64,000 bases of DNA from Branchinecta lynchi (GCA_023053575.1 JAKZAP010000021.1:3059790-3123789); one strand, 5' to 3'; positions 20,218 to 31,548 are shown, numbered from the stretch's first letter. Numbers and translations are program-made. Notes: generated from the letters alone by a model not told the origin.

Positions 20218-21602
20218 ACAGTCAACACTTGGGATGTAATCTGTTGTGATTTTTAAAACATTCTGCATGAAATTTTATGCATAAAAGCATTTCCGAGGGA
20301 CAACAAATCCAAAAAAAGCATCCGCTTTCTTTTTGTTTGTCGTCATTATATCGGAAAATTCAAAAGTTTCGGTTCAAAGGTTTTTCGGCTATTCCTGTTA
20401 ATGCTTGTTGCGTTTTCAAACACAACAGATTACATCCCAAGTGTAGGCTACACCGTATACTTGGTAGTACACCGCAAACCTTTTATTTTCGTTTGAACAC
20501 GTTTGTGTAAAGATCGTCTCAAAATACGGTGTTGCGGCTTAAACTCAACTTCAGTCTCTATTTTCTAGTACCCATAACTTTTCCTTCCACCAAAGGAGCA
20601 CACTATTACGACTAAACTACGAAACTCCCTTCAGTTGTTGAAGGACACCTGAAACAGTGAAACCACACTTGAACACACCATGGAGAATGCATTTACAGAC
20701 ATGGACACGGAGAGCATTCTTCTCCTGAGCGTGACGTTTTCAGAATAGGGATGACTGTTTCCGGAGGTTCGCACATGCCGACTCCAAGACAAAAAGCGCA
20801 ATTCATTCAAATCTTGTACAGCGCTGGCCGGTTCGTATTCGAATTTCTTCTAGATATACGTTTGGGCTTATCTGGTTAAAAAATATTCCAGAATAAGGGT
20901 TGTTTGGAGACATTTGTTCATTTCCTAAAATTGCTCGGTACTGAAATAAGGACAGATGCAAAATGGAGCAAAAATCATAGCTTGGAAACGGTATTTCGTA
21001 TTTGGATTGGTTTTTCTGCAGAAAATGTTAACGGACGTCATACAGATAGGGATGATACTTGGTACTCTTCATTCAGGTATCCTTTAAAGGAGTCTCTAAC
21101 CCTTTTGCTCAGCGCTTGTCACTCAGTTTGAATTTGTTTATTAACAAAAAGCAAATCATACACTGTAAACTAACTATACCCTAAATGATCACTGCCCGTA
21201 ATAGGTGACAGTATTCATTCATTTGTCAAGATAAGAAATACAAGGAAAAAGAAAAGAAAAAAGAAAAGAGAAGGGAAAAGAAAACAAACGCAAATTAATA
21301 CAAAGAAAACATAGAGAACTATCGGTAGAAAAAGTTAGGATCTAATTCGATATTCCAATAATCTTACTATTGAACTATGGTATGCTCTTAACATTTTTCA
21401 AGGAAGATAATTCCGTACTAAGTGATGTCGGTTTTCCCAAATGCTGCCCATGAGTAGGCTAGTAAAATTCATCTGTGTAAAATATTAATGCTTGCTCAAA
21501 TTTTGGATGTCTTCTTTTATTTTTGTTTTCTGTCTTCATCGATTGGGCTGCTTCTGGGGACAGGAATGTTTTATACCTGACATATTGTCTCGCCCTGACA
21601 AT
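20218..21602. other. Unassigned spacer with purine-rich tract
   Basis: No gene recognised. A polypurine tract (AAGAAAAGAAAAAAG type) covers about 21240-21290. 21120-21410 has the look of a LINE 3' region on the minus strand but no readable protein. Confidence 0.4.
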
Positions 21603-22013
21603 AGCTGCGTTTTTTGCAGATACCATGGTATCTGTTACCACGGCCTAAAGCCATTTTTGCAGTTATCTTTGTATCTGATACCACGGTCAAAAGACGTTTT
21701 GGCAGTTATCGTGGTATCTGGCCAGTTAGCGTGGTAACTGATATTCAGATACTACGGTCCGACCGTGGTAACTGGTCGTGGTATCTCAAAAGCCATTTCA
21801 CTCTCATCAAATTTTGTCAGATTGGTGAGAAAGAAGTTTAGCACTTAGTGATGTGACTGAATTTTTTCTTTTGGGATAACCTAGAAAAGCGCAATTTCAG
21901 CAATTCTCGTTTTTGCAGAGCAACCGTATATCAGATGCCACGGTAACTGCAAAAACGACTAATTGCCCAGTTACCGTGGTAACAGATACCCTGGTATCTG
22001 CAAAAACGCAGCT
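21603..22013. mobile_element. Fam-I foldback element, copy 2
   Basis: Ends AGCTGCGTTTTTTGCAGATACC and its complement, with AAT on both sides (21600-21602, 22014-22016). It is inverted relative to copy 1 over its whole length, including the shared TTCTTTTGGGATAACCTAGAAA core. Confidence 0.88.
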
Positions 22014-22175
22014 AATGGCCCCACACAAATAGTGGATGAGTGAAGGAAGAGCCAAAGAATGGACTGGAATCAAGAAGAAGTATACGTACTTTTAATAAGA
22101 AGCTGATGTTTCAAAATTCGAACCGAGGTCCATTGTCAACATCCTCCTTTGAGCGTTGCGAAACCGTCAAATTAT

Positions 22176-22630
22176 AGCTGCGTTCTTTGTCACGGGAGTT
22201 CTCACCGGTGGTCCGGTTTTTCTTATAAGCCGTTTTTGCACCCACCGGTGACTACTCGCCAGTCTTATAACACGTTTTTGAACAAACTTGTGTCCGGTTT
22301 TACAGCACCGGTGCGGACTAACCAGAACCGGCTCGGGAGCCCGGCTTTACCGAGGAGTTAGCAAAATATTCTTTGAGCCGAAGCTGACTTTGAAACATTT
22401 ATTCAAACAATGTTTACAACGGATATGTCAGCTACTATTCTTCATCAGCGATATTTCGGCCCTTCTTGCCGAAATATCAGCCTGACGAGGACCCTTGCCA
22501 AGAAGGGCCGAAATATCGCTGATGAAGAATAGTAGCTGACGTATCAGTTGTAAACATTGTTTGAATAAATATAGGAGTTAGCAAGTTTTCATCAACACAT
22601 CGGTGAACCAAAAAACGCGTTATAAGAGAA
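22176..22630. repeat. AGCTGCG-started repeat with ACCGGTG motifs, interrupted
   Basis: Begins AGCTGCGTTCTTTGTCACGG, similar to the Fam-I terminus, and carries several CACCGGTG/ACCGGTG motifs and CTTATAA. It is interrupted by Fam-B (22365-22572) and then Fam-A copy 1; AAAACCGGACACAGGTG after 23897 looks like its continuation. The right end is not defined. Confidence 0.5.
22365..22572. repeat. Fam-B foldback with long perfect-looking arms
   Basis: Arms of about 72 bp (22397-22468 and 22499-22570) are nearly exact complements around a 30-bp centre with CTGACGAGGACCC. AGGAGTTAGCAA flanks both sides (22353-22364 and 22573-22584), a duplication of up to 12 bp. The left side has an extra AATATTCTTTGAGCC segment outside the arm. 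Confidence 0.88.
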
Positions 22631-23896
22631 CAAGAGCTACGAGCTCATATGGCACTTGTTACGAGTAGGCACGGCTCGGTTATGTCAATGATATATCTAG
22701 TGTTTGGTAGGTGTCTTCCCACCAAGTTTCATCTCGATCCCTCCACTCATAGCGTTTTCCAATATTTCCGGTTCTCCCCTCCAGCTCCCCCCAAAAATGA
22801 CCGGATCCGGTCCGGATTTTAAGTGGGTCGTCTGAGGCATGAGGTCTTTCCAAATATCAAGTTTCATCGAGATCCGGTCACCCGTTCAAAAGTTATAAAT
22901 ACCTCAAGATTCCGGATTACCCCTCCCTCCACTCCCCCGACAGTGCCCGAATCGGTTCGGTCATATCAATGATGGATCTAGTGTTTGCTAGGTGTCTTCC
23001 CACCAAGTTTCATCTCGATCCCTCCACTCATAGCGTTTCCCAAGATTTCCGGTTGCCCCCTCCAGCTCCCCCAAAAGTCACCGGATCCGGTCCGGATTTT
23101 AAGTGGGTCGTCTGAGGCATGAGGCCTTTCCAAATATCCATCGAGATCCGATCACCCGTTCAAAAGTTATAAATACCTCAAGATTCCGGATTCCCCCTCC
23201 CTCCACTCCCCCCACAGTGCCCGAATTGGCTCGGTTATGTCAATGATGTATCTAGTGTTTGCTAGGTGTCTTCACACCAAGTTTCATCTCTATCCCTCCA
23301 CTCATAGCGTTTCCCAAGATTTCCGGTTGCCCCCTCCAGCTCCCCCCAAAAGTCACCGGATCCGGTCCGGATTTTAAGTGGGTCGTCTGAGGCATGAGGT
23401 CGTTCCAAATATCAAGTTTCATCGAGATCCGGTCACCCGCTCAAAAGTTATAAATACCTCAAGATTCCATATTCCCCTTCCCTCCACTCCCCCCCCCATA
23501 GTGCCCGAATCGGCTCGGTTATGTCAATGATGTATCTAGTGTTTGCTAGGTGTCTTCCCACCAAGTTTCATCTCGATCCCTCCACTCATAGCGTTTCCCG
23601 GATCCGGTCCGGATTTTAAGTGGGTCGTCTGAGGCATGAGGTCGTTCCAAATATCAAGTTTCAAAATACCTCAAGATTCCGGATTCCCCCTCCCTCCACT
23701 CCCCCCACGGTGCTCGGATCGGGGAAGTGACTATTTCCAACTTAATCATTTGGGGTCCCTGATACGCCTGCCAAGTTTTATCGTCCTAGCTTATGTGGAA
23801 GTGCCCGAACTAGCAAAACCTGGACAGACCGACAGACCGACGGACGGACAGAAATTGCGATCGCTATATGGCACTTGGCCGAAGGGCAAGTGCCAT
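22631..23896 (+). mobile_element. Fam-A element, copy 1
   Basis: Starts CAAGAGCTACGAGCTCATAT and ends in the hairpin GGCACTTGGCCGAAGGGCAAG plus TGCCAT before AAAA. Between them are four direct units of about 280 bp (CTAGTGTTTG at 22699, 22980, 23254 and 23538), each with CACCAAGTTTCATC and CCGGATCCGGTCCGG. Near the right end come CAAGTTTTATCGTCC and GACAGACCGACAGACCGACG. ORFs inside are not conserved between copies. Confidence 0.88.
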
Positions 23897-24124
23897 AAAA
23901 ACCGGACACAGGTGATAAAACACCAGAGACAGCCCGGAGTGGTGATTGTTCAAGGCAGGAGTGGATCTTCATCTCGCTGACATTCAGTTCGGCGCTGATA
24001 AGTTCCAGAAAGCTTTATAGACAGTGCGTTGCAGTGTTGCCAGATCGTGCGCATGTGCGCCATTTGGGTGTTTTTCCAGGTGGCTGCGCTTCGAATTTTT
24101 CAGGTATGCGCATTGCGCCATTTA
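23897..24124. other. Unassigned spacer after Fam-A copy 1
   Basis: Begins with the probable right part of the repeat at 22176. CAGTGTTGCCAGAT at 24031 resembles a Fam-S end but has no partner. Confidence 0.35.
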
Positions 24125-24305
24125 ACGCATTACACTAAATCTCGGCGTAAATACTAAGATACGAAGTCCAAAACACGCCGGCGATCCTCAGGACGAAGGA
24201 GTAAGATCTTTGGTAGCAGCTGTGACACCAGTTCTACCTTTCTTCCGCTAGATATCTGGAGATTTTGCATCGGCAAGGAGAGATAGTCATCAAGAGTGTT
24301 GAGTG
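24125..24305 (-). repeat. Fam-L repeat copy 4 (minus)
   Basis: The reverse complement reads TGATGACTATCTCTCCTTGCC, CTAGCGGAAGAAAGG, GGTGTCACAGCTGCT and CGTGTTTTGGACTTCG, collinear with the copies at 4090, 34150 and 61615. CTAGCGGAAGAAAGG is the empty form of the Fam-M site in copy 3. Confidence 0.75.
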
Positions 24306-25305
24306 CTTTTCGCTATCCACATATCTTAAAAGTGAAAATCAATATGGATTTGTAAATACTACCTAGTCATTTTATAATTAGAGCTCGAGGGTTGTCGGGA
24401 TGCCAAATATCTATCAAATGTCATAACAGTTCATTCGAGAACACCGTGTAATGGTCATGTGGGTTCGGAATGTAATGTCCCTCTCTACTGCTTAAAGTCT
24501 ATGATTCATGTGGGTCGAGAAGGTGGGAACACATCATTTTTCGATGGGTCGGATTTTTACGAGCACAGTGTTACCTTTGTTTTTCCGAAAACTCTCACGG
24601 TAGCCAATGTTATCCACAAATTACTTCACTCCTGAACGCCAATCCGCCATTGCTAATTAACTATTCATTGATCTCCTGGCGCTGTTCAAAAGATTACTAA
24701 AACCTTCAAGGAGATCGAGTGACGTGTAAGAGGATTAAAACAACTAATTATATCACCATGTGGACGTTTAGATGTGTCGGAAGAAGAAATCATGGGCTAG
24801 TTTGACATTTTTTGGTCTCAGAAGCTGAATATTATTTAGCTCCGTTTTAGAATCTTCGACAAATCACTATAATGAATTTAGTATAATTTACGGTGTGTGT
24901 TTACTGTGATCTAGTTTACATACTTAACTCTTTGGACTTACAGGAATTAACGAGAAAAAACAGAAAACAAAATACTTAAAGAAATCGATAATACAAATAA
25001 TTAGCTCAATTTTTCTACACGTTTTCCATACGCCTGCTACAGTAAAAACATTTTGTTAGATCCGAAATCAAGCTAGTATTCTATCCTCCCCATATCGGGC
25101 GCTTCCGACCCGTTCCGCTAGATGATCCAGCGGTCGGATCGAGTCGTGACTTCATCTTGGGTCTTGGGTGGGAGGGTTCTAGACGTTGCAAGTTCTAGAG
25201 TGCTTATGATATTACTCCTTTAAGCTCTTCTATGCCAGCGACTAACTACAAGCTGAGTGCTAATAGAGCATAATCAGACTTTTCTTTCTGTCACCGGCTG
25301 ACCAA
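24306..25305. other. Unassigned spacer
   Basis: AT-rich. I searched the minus strand for a later phospholipase exon (Cys-x-Cys-Asp pattern) and found none. No element ends seen. Confidence 0.4.
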
Positions 25306-25461
25306 CCACATTTGAGGGGGGGGGGGGGCTTCTAATTTAATCCCGAAAAGGAAAATAGCGAAAATGATCGATCTTTTGATCGATTTTTCTGACCGTCGGC
25401 ACAAACCGGACGTCCCCGCCCCCCAAAGGTAAAAGGCTAGTGACGCCCCTGACAATTGGAA
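25306..25461. mobile_element. Fam-D-like fragment
   Basis: The right end GGCTAGTGACGCCCCTG (to 25451) matches the Fam-D terminus. A G run (25316-25328) and CGATTTTTCTGACCG motifs fit its body. No convincing left end or 8-bp duplication. Confidence 0.6.
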
Positions 25462-25504
25462 TGACATCTGGAATATTCATTTCATCGACATTAGCATCCC
25501 TTCG

Positions 25505-25610
25505 CTCTTAGAAGGGCCGAAATATCGCTGATGAAGAATCGTAGCTGACGTATCCGTTGAAAACATAGTTTGAATAAATGTTTCAAAGTCAGCTTGGGCT
25601 CAAAGAATAT
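25505..25610. repeat. Fam-B partial copy
   Basis: GAAGGGCCGAAATATCGCTGATG, TAGCTGACGTATCCGTTG and CAGCTTGGGCTCAAAGAATATT match the right half plus outer end of the 22365 copy in reverse. Confidence 0.75.
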
Positions 25611-25869
25611 TTCTTTTTGTCAAGCATCTGGCAGCAATGGTGCGTTGTTGCAGGCGAAGCTGACATGGATACTGATGGTGCGCGATATCCAGGTAAAGAC
25701 CCCAACCCCCCAAACACACATATAATGTAGCCACACCTCATTCCAGCCCACACACCATAATAATTGATCGAGGGTTTTTCAGAATCGGGAGGTGGTGGAG
25801 GAAGTCGTGGAGAGGCTTGGATGGAACAACGGTCGATAGGAAAAGACATGTAATATTTTTGTGTCCAGG
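25610..25869. other. Unassigned spacer
   Basis: Between Fam-B and the integrase remnant; may be more decayed Pol sequence but I cannot read it. Confidence 0.3.
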
Positions 25870-26330
25870 CGTGATACAGCCTGTGCGGGGGAGGTGGTCT
25901 TCCTAAAATGTGAGGTACAGATAAAGAGCGAACGATTGAACGTGGCAGCAGAATATGGCTTGGAGGGAGGTGCCAGTCGATTGCAGAGTGAACGCGGTCC
26001 CGCCTTTGTGAGGGAGTTGGATGGGGAGGGGTAACTTATGGCACGCCGAAGTAGTTTTTACCAGCAGCAGAGAGAACATCGAAGTATCATCAGCAGCAGA
26101 AAGTCTACTACGACAAGAACTCACAACTGCAACAGTTCAATGCTAATGGTGAAGTACTCTACCGCAGAATCATCCCGGAAGCTGGTATATCATCGAAGTT
26201 ACAGCCAGCATAGGATGGCCCATACCGCTTCGCTGAAGTCTGTAACGACCACAACTACATAATCATGGACGAAGAAACCGGGGTCGAAAAGCGTATGAAC
26301 TGGACGAAAATAATAGCAAGAGAGCATTCC
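25870..26330 (+). pseudogene. LTR-retrotransposon integrase remnant
   Basis: The plus strand holds a decayed Pol C-terminus. Near 25980-26010 a segment like the integrase core end reads SERGPAFVREL (compare 'SDRGPAF'). From about 26070 to 26320, in the frame of 26265, come KVYYDKN, a segment ending KLQPA, an in-frame TAG at 26211, then DGPYRFAEV and NYIIMDEETG, the usual 'KLxPxWxGPYxVxEV...NYxI' C-terminal domain of Gypsy-type integrases. The stop and frame changes make it non-functional. No LTRs are seen; Fam-A copy 2 follows at 26519. The Gypsy assignment is inference. Confidence 0.72.
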
Positions 26331-26518
26331 TCGGTATGTGATTTTGCGGTCCTGTACAGCAAGATAGGAACTGATCAGTTTCCAAATCCCCCATTTAAGA
26401 TTACACTATATAACTATGAGTGGCTCAAAAGTGATACGCGCTGTCCCAATTCTTCTCGAATTGATTTTCATACAGAAGTGCCTACCATTCGTGATCATGC
26501 CCCAAAAAACTTGAAAAA

Positions 26519-27869
26519 CAAGAGCTACGAGCTCATATGGCACTTGTTACGAGTAGGCGGTACAAGAAAGTAGATGAGAACGTCACAAAATACATCCGCC
26601 ATCCAGAAATGCGGCTCCGAAATAGAAATAGGATATTTAGTTAAACTCAATTCTGAGCAGTTCCGGCATCGTCTCGGATTCTCTATCTTGGCCGAATCTG
26701 GCCCGGACGCCAAATAACAAATCTAGGCCGCACAAACTCGGCACTGTCGAATTTGCATCTCATTCGGTCCATCCGTTTGGTTTTTGTGCATGTCGGAAGT
26801 TTCCGCCCCCTCCCCTAATTCCCCCAACCGTGGTCACATATAGTTTGAACGCACGTTTCACATATGTGGGTCATCGATTCCTATCACCCATTAAGTTTCA
26901 CTTGAATCAGACCACTCGTTCGCAATTTCCAGAAGTCAATTTCCATATTCCTTTCCCTGGCTCCACCAAAAATGCTCGGATCTAGGAACGAAAGTTTCCG
27001 GGGGTATGTTCTGTCAGGTTCTTAAAGTACAACTCTTACTAGAAATGATATTTCACTGTAAAACGGATCAGGAAAAACGTATTTCGAAAACACTATTACT
27101 TTCCACCTGAATTTAGAGATTTTCTTGCTGGCGCTTGTCGAATCTCTCCAGTCTTCCTGCTCTCCGACGCGGCGGCTGGGCGCAAAACATTTGAAAACTG
27201 AAGGAGCCTTGGTTTAAAAGTGGGAAAATTAAGCAAATAGAAAGTAAAAACAGAAGATCCTCATATTTTTATGTGTGAAAGAGTTGCCAGCGGCTTTCGA
27301 AGATTCCGGCAAACTTTACGTCGTTTGACGGGCAAAACTCGGCACGACCGGAAGAGCGTAAAAACTTCGTAGACAAAAAACTATACTACGGAGAAAGGTG
27401 CGGATTTTAGAAGCTTATATTCCACGAGGGAGCTAGATACATTAAAAAAGGCAGAATAAGCAAGAGTCTTTAAGTCAATTAAATCGGGTTACTAATATGC
27501 CTGCAAAGTTTCGTTGTCTTAGTACATCTAGTACTATTCTAACTCGCGACTACCGGAATTCAAGGAAACCCCCTCCAACTCCCCCCACAGAGCCCCGAAC
27601 CCATTGACTCTTCGCATCCAGGCCTAATGCTTGTTCTCTCCATTATGTTCCGCCTTAATCCATCTGCTTAAAGTGTTGCTTGAGTTTTCTAGTCCCCCAT
27701 CCCCCCACAGGTATCGTTTTCCGATCCCCCCCATCCCCCCACAGGTACCAAGTTTCATCTTCCTAGCTTATCTGGAAGGGCCCGAACTAGCAAAACCGGG
27801 ACCGACAGACCAACTGACGGACAGAAATTACAATTGCTATATGGCACTTGGCCGAAGGGCAAGTGCCAT
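26519..27869 (+). mobile_element. Fam-A element, copy 2
   Basis: CAAGAGCTACGAGCTCATAT start, GGCACTTGGCCGAAGGGCAAG hairpin end (followed by GCCAT and A's). The inside differs from copy 1 over most of its length but keeps AAGTTTC-x-TCG, AACTAGCAAAACCGGG and the GACAGACC tract near the right end. It sits after a run of five A. Confidence 0.85.
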
Positions 27870-27900
27870 GCCATAAAAAGAAAAAAAATAGGAAAAATAA

Positions 27901-30900
27901 CAAGAGCTACGAGCTCATATGGCACTTGTACGAGTAGGCTGTACAAGAAAGTAGATGAAAACGTCACAAAATACACCCGCCATCCAAAAAGGCGGTTCGG
28001 AAATAGAAATAGGATATTTAGTTTCACTCATTTCTGAGCAGTTCCGGCATCGTCTCGATTGCAAATGCACATGACTGTTCAAACTTTCATCCCAATAAAT
28101 CCATTTGTTTGATCCCTAGACGTGCTACACGATTTCCGGTACTCACTCTATTTCCACCTACCATGGCCGAATCTGGTTCGGAATAAAAAAAAATAGACCA
28201 CCTAAAGCATCTTCGTTTATACCATCTACCAAGTTTCACTCGAATCTGAGCATTTTTGGAAAGTTCCGGTACCCCCCCCCCTTCCCACCAACGTTGTCGG
28301 AGCCGGTTCGGGCCTTAATTCCCTCGTCAAGTTTGACTGAAATTGGAGCATAGCCTATCTGCAAGTTTCCAGTACCCCCCCCCCCCCCTACCTTGGCCGA
28401 ATCCGGCCCAGACGCCAAATAACAAATCTAGGCCGCATAAACTCAGCACTGTCGAATTGCATCTCATTCGGTCCATCCGTTTGGTTTTTGTGCATGTCAA
28501 AAGTCCCCCCACCCCCAATTCCCCTAATCGTGGTCGCATATGGTTCGAACGCATGTTTTACATGTCGAGGCCATCGATTCGTATCACCCATGAAGTTTCA
28601 CTCGAATCAGACCACTCGTTCGCAATTTATAGAAGTCCATATTTCTCTTCTCTTGCTCCCCCAAAAATGCTCGGATCTAGGAACGGAAGTTTCCGGGGGT
28701 ATGTTGTGTCAGGTTTTTAAGTCAAGATAATTCGGGTCGCTAATATGCCTGCAAAGTTTCGTTGTCGTTTTACATCTGGAACTATTCTAACTCACGACTA
28801 CCGGAATTCCAGGAAACCCCCTCAAACTCCCCCCACAGAGCCCCGAAACCATCTGGCTCCGTCAATTTCATCTAGTCCTAATGCTTGTTCCATCCATTAA
28901 GTTTCGTCCCAATCCCTCTACTTTTAGAGTTTCTTGAGTTTTCCACCCCCCCCCCCATCCCCACAGGTATCGGACCCGACTCGGACGTGACACTGAACGT
29001 CCGAGGCGATAGCTCACCAGACAAGTTTCATTCAAATCCGATCACCCGTTCAAAAGTTATGCACGCCACTAGATTCCGGAATCCCCATCCACCCACTCCC
29101 CCCACGATGGTCGGGTCGGGGAAACGGCTGTTCTCAAGTCAATCCGTTCGGATCCCTGACATACCTGCCAAGTTTCATCGCCCTAGGACATGAGGAAGTA
29201 TGCCGAACTCGCGGGATCGCTAGAAATCCGGACCCCCACCACAACTCCCCCACAGTGCCCTGATACGGTCCGGTTATGTCAATGACGTGTCGAGGACCTG
29301 TGCTTGTTTTTCCCACCAAGTTTCATCCCGATCCCTCCACTTTAAGCGTTTCTCAAAATTTCCGGTTCCCTCCTCCAACTCCTCCCAGTGTCATCGGATC
29401 CGGTCCGGTTATGTCAATGACGTGTCTAGGACCTGTGCTTGTTTTTCCCACCAAGTTTCATCCCGATCCCTCCACTTTAAGCGTTTCTCAAAATTTCCGG
29501 TTACCTCCTCCAACTCCCCCCAGTGTCATCGGATCCGGCCCGGATTTAAAGTGAGGTGTCCGAGACACAAGGTCATCCTAAATATCAATTTTCATCAAGA
29601 TCCAATCACCCGTTCAAAAGTTATGCACGCCACTAGATTCCGGACTCCCCATCCACCCACTCCCCCCACGATGGTCAGGTCGGGAAAACTGCTGTTCTCA
29701 AGTCAATCTGTTCGGATCCTTGACATACCTGCGAAGTTTCATCGCCCTAGGACACCAGGAAGTATGCCGAACTCGCGGGATCGCTAGAAATCCGGACCCC
29801 CACCCCAACTCCCCCACAGTGCCCTGATCCGGTCCGGTTATGTCAATGACGTGTCTAGGACCTGCGCTTGTTTTTCCCACCAAGTTTCATCCCGATCCCT
29901 CCACTTTAAGCGTTTCTCAAAATTTCCGGTTCCCCACCCCAACTCCCCCACAGTGCCCTGATCCGGTCCGGTTATGTCAGTGACGTTTCTAGGACCTGTG
30001 CTTGTTTTTCCCACCAAGTTTCATCCCGATCCCTCCACTTTAAGCGTTTCTCAAAATTTCCGGTTCCCTCCTCCAACTCCCCCCAGTGTCATCGGATCCG
30101 GCCCGGATTTAAAGTGAGGTGTCTGAGACACGAGGTCATCCTAAATATCAATTTTCATCAAGATCCGATCACCCGTTCGCAAGCTAAAAATACCTCAAAT
30201 TTTGGCTTCCCCCTCCCTCCACTCCCCCCCCAGATGGTCGAATCGGGGAATTGATGATTTCCTATTTAAGCTGGTCGGGTCCCAGACATGCCTGTCAATT
30301 TCCATCGTCCCAGCACATCAGGAAGCACGGAACTCGCGGGATCACTACAAATTCGGACTTCTCCCCCCCCCCTAACTCCCCCAAAGTGAGCGGATCCGTT
30401 CCGGTTATATCAGTCACGTATCTAGGACTTTTGCTTGTACTTTCCACCAAGTTTCATTCGGATCCCTCCACTCTGAGTATTTTCCAAGATTTCCGGTTTC
30501 CCCCTCTAACTCCCCCCAGTGTCACCGGATCCGGTCTGGATTTAAAATGGAGGGTCTGAGACACGAAGTCCTTCCATGTATTAAGTTTCATTAAGATCCG
30601 ATCACCCGTTCGTAAGCTAAAAATATCTCATTTTTCCTATTTTTTCCAGATTCCCCCTCCCTCCACTCCCCTCCAGATGGTCGGATCGAGGAAGCGACAA
30701 TTTCTAATTTAATCTGGTCCAGTTCCTGATATGCTTGCCAAGTTTCATCGTCCTAGCTTATCTGGAAGTGCCCGAACTAGCAAAACCGGGACCGACAGAC
30801 CGACAGACCGACAGACCGACAGACCGACAGACCGACAGACCGACAGACCGACAGACCGACTGACGGACAGAAATAACAATCGCTATATGGCACTTGAGTA

Positions 30901-30914
30901 AGCTCAAGTGCCAT
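27901..30914 (+). mobile_element. Fam-A element, copy 3 (long, with nested tandem repeats)
   Basis: Starts 31 bp after copy 2 ends. It contains 135-bp direct repeats (ACCAAGTTTCATCCCGATCC near 29317 and 29452, again 29880 and 30016) inside a larger duplication of about 560 bp (CACTAGATTCCGGA near 29056 and 29628). An octamer array of GACAGACC follows at 30793-30862, then the hairpin GGCACTTGAGTAAGCTCAAG. Many ORFs of 60-170 codons here merely track the tandem units. Confidence 0.88.
30793..30865 (+). repeat. GACAGACC octamer microsatellite
   Basis: About nine copies of an 8-bp unit in Fam-A copy 3. The same place in other Fam-A copies has 2-6 units or GACAGAAC variants. Confidence 0.95.
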
Positions 30915-30934
30915 AAAAACAAAACGGAGACGGA

Positions 30935-31232
30935 GGGGGAGCTCGATGTGTGGAAAGATGGATGAGGATGTGTTCCACTTTATGGGTGAATGTGAAGGAT
31001 TGAGTGATTTAAGGGTCGAAGTATTTGGGGTGGGAATTACTAGGGACGAGTGGCTATTCTAAAAAATTGGAAGTACAAATATGGAGGATATCCGTAAGGT
31101 GGCTAGATTCTTCCGCGTTGGTTTGTCTCATAAAGAGTGATTTTTGTAGTTTGTTGTGTTTCCTTTTTGTTTTGTTGCCATGACTCCAAGGTTTTTTTTG
31201 TACAATAAATTCATTCATTCATTCTTTAATTC
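30935..31232 (+). pseudogene. LINE-alpha fragment 3: ORF2 end and 3' UTR
   Basis: Reads MCGKMDEDVFHFMGECEGL and on to RDEWLF, then an in-frame TAA, then KVARFFRVGLSHKE and a stop at 31138, aligning with the ends of copies 1 and 2. The first knuckle cysteines are partly lost at the truncated 5' edge. The 3' UTR has TTGCCATGACTCCAAGG and an ATTC microsatellite tail (31205-31232). Confidence 0.8.
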
Positions 31233-31321
31233 ATACGAATGAAAGGTATGCAGCCTGACCCCACCTGCACGAGAGGAGTTGGGACCCGCTGGCCGCTGAG
31301 ACAATCTGTTCTGGGCCTTAC

Positions 31322-31481
31322 CTTGTAAATGGGGAGTTGTTGCAAAGTCCATGGTTGCATTCGTTAGTTTTAATAAACATTTGGCAGTGGTCGTGCTCGC
31401 GACAGCATTGATCTGTGTTACGATAAATTCCTAAATCATCAGCATTGTCTGCAATATCACCGGGGCCGCACCATTTTGTTC
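31322..31481 (-). CDS. Group III secretory phospholipase A2 exon (catalytic core)
   Basis: On the minus strand, after the acceptor TTTTCTTGCAG (ending at 31482), 160 nt encode TKWCGPGDIADNADDLG, then a stretch ending TDQCCREHDHC, then NECNHGLCNNSPF, and stop at a donor GTAAGG (31321 downward). WCGPG is the calcium-binding loop and CCREHDHC holds the catalytic His-Asp pair of the bee-venom-like group III family, which cleaves the sn-2 acyl chain of phospholipids and is usually secreted. The exon starts with two bases of a split codon (Gly if G precedes) and ends after two bases of another. Frame and splice sites are intact. The signal peptide exon and the following cysteine-rich exon are not found in the window. 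Venom and non-venom members cannot be told apart from this exon. Confidence 0.93.
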
Positions 31482-31548
31482 CTGCAAGAAAAGAGTTTCT
31501 GAAAATAGAATTAAATCCCTAAACATTGTTTCGACTGTTTCTCACCAC

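Noticed and set aside
22631..23896. Canonical Helitron
   Set aside because: No TC start or CTRR end at the boundaries; insertion is in A/T runs. Only a Helentron-like origin is left open.
24031..24044. CAGTGTTGCCAGAT as a Fam-S end
   Set aside because: No matching second end or duplication nearby.
24306..25305. Downstream exon of the phospholipase
   Set aside because: No Cys-x-Cys-Asp pattern with flanking splice sites on the minus strand.
28327..30559. Many ORFs of 60-166 codons
   Set aside because: They follow tandem units of Fam-A copy 3 and switch frame between units and copies.
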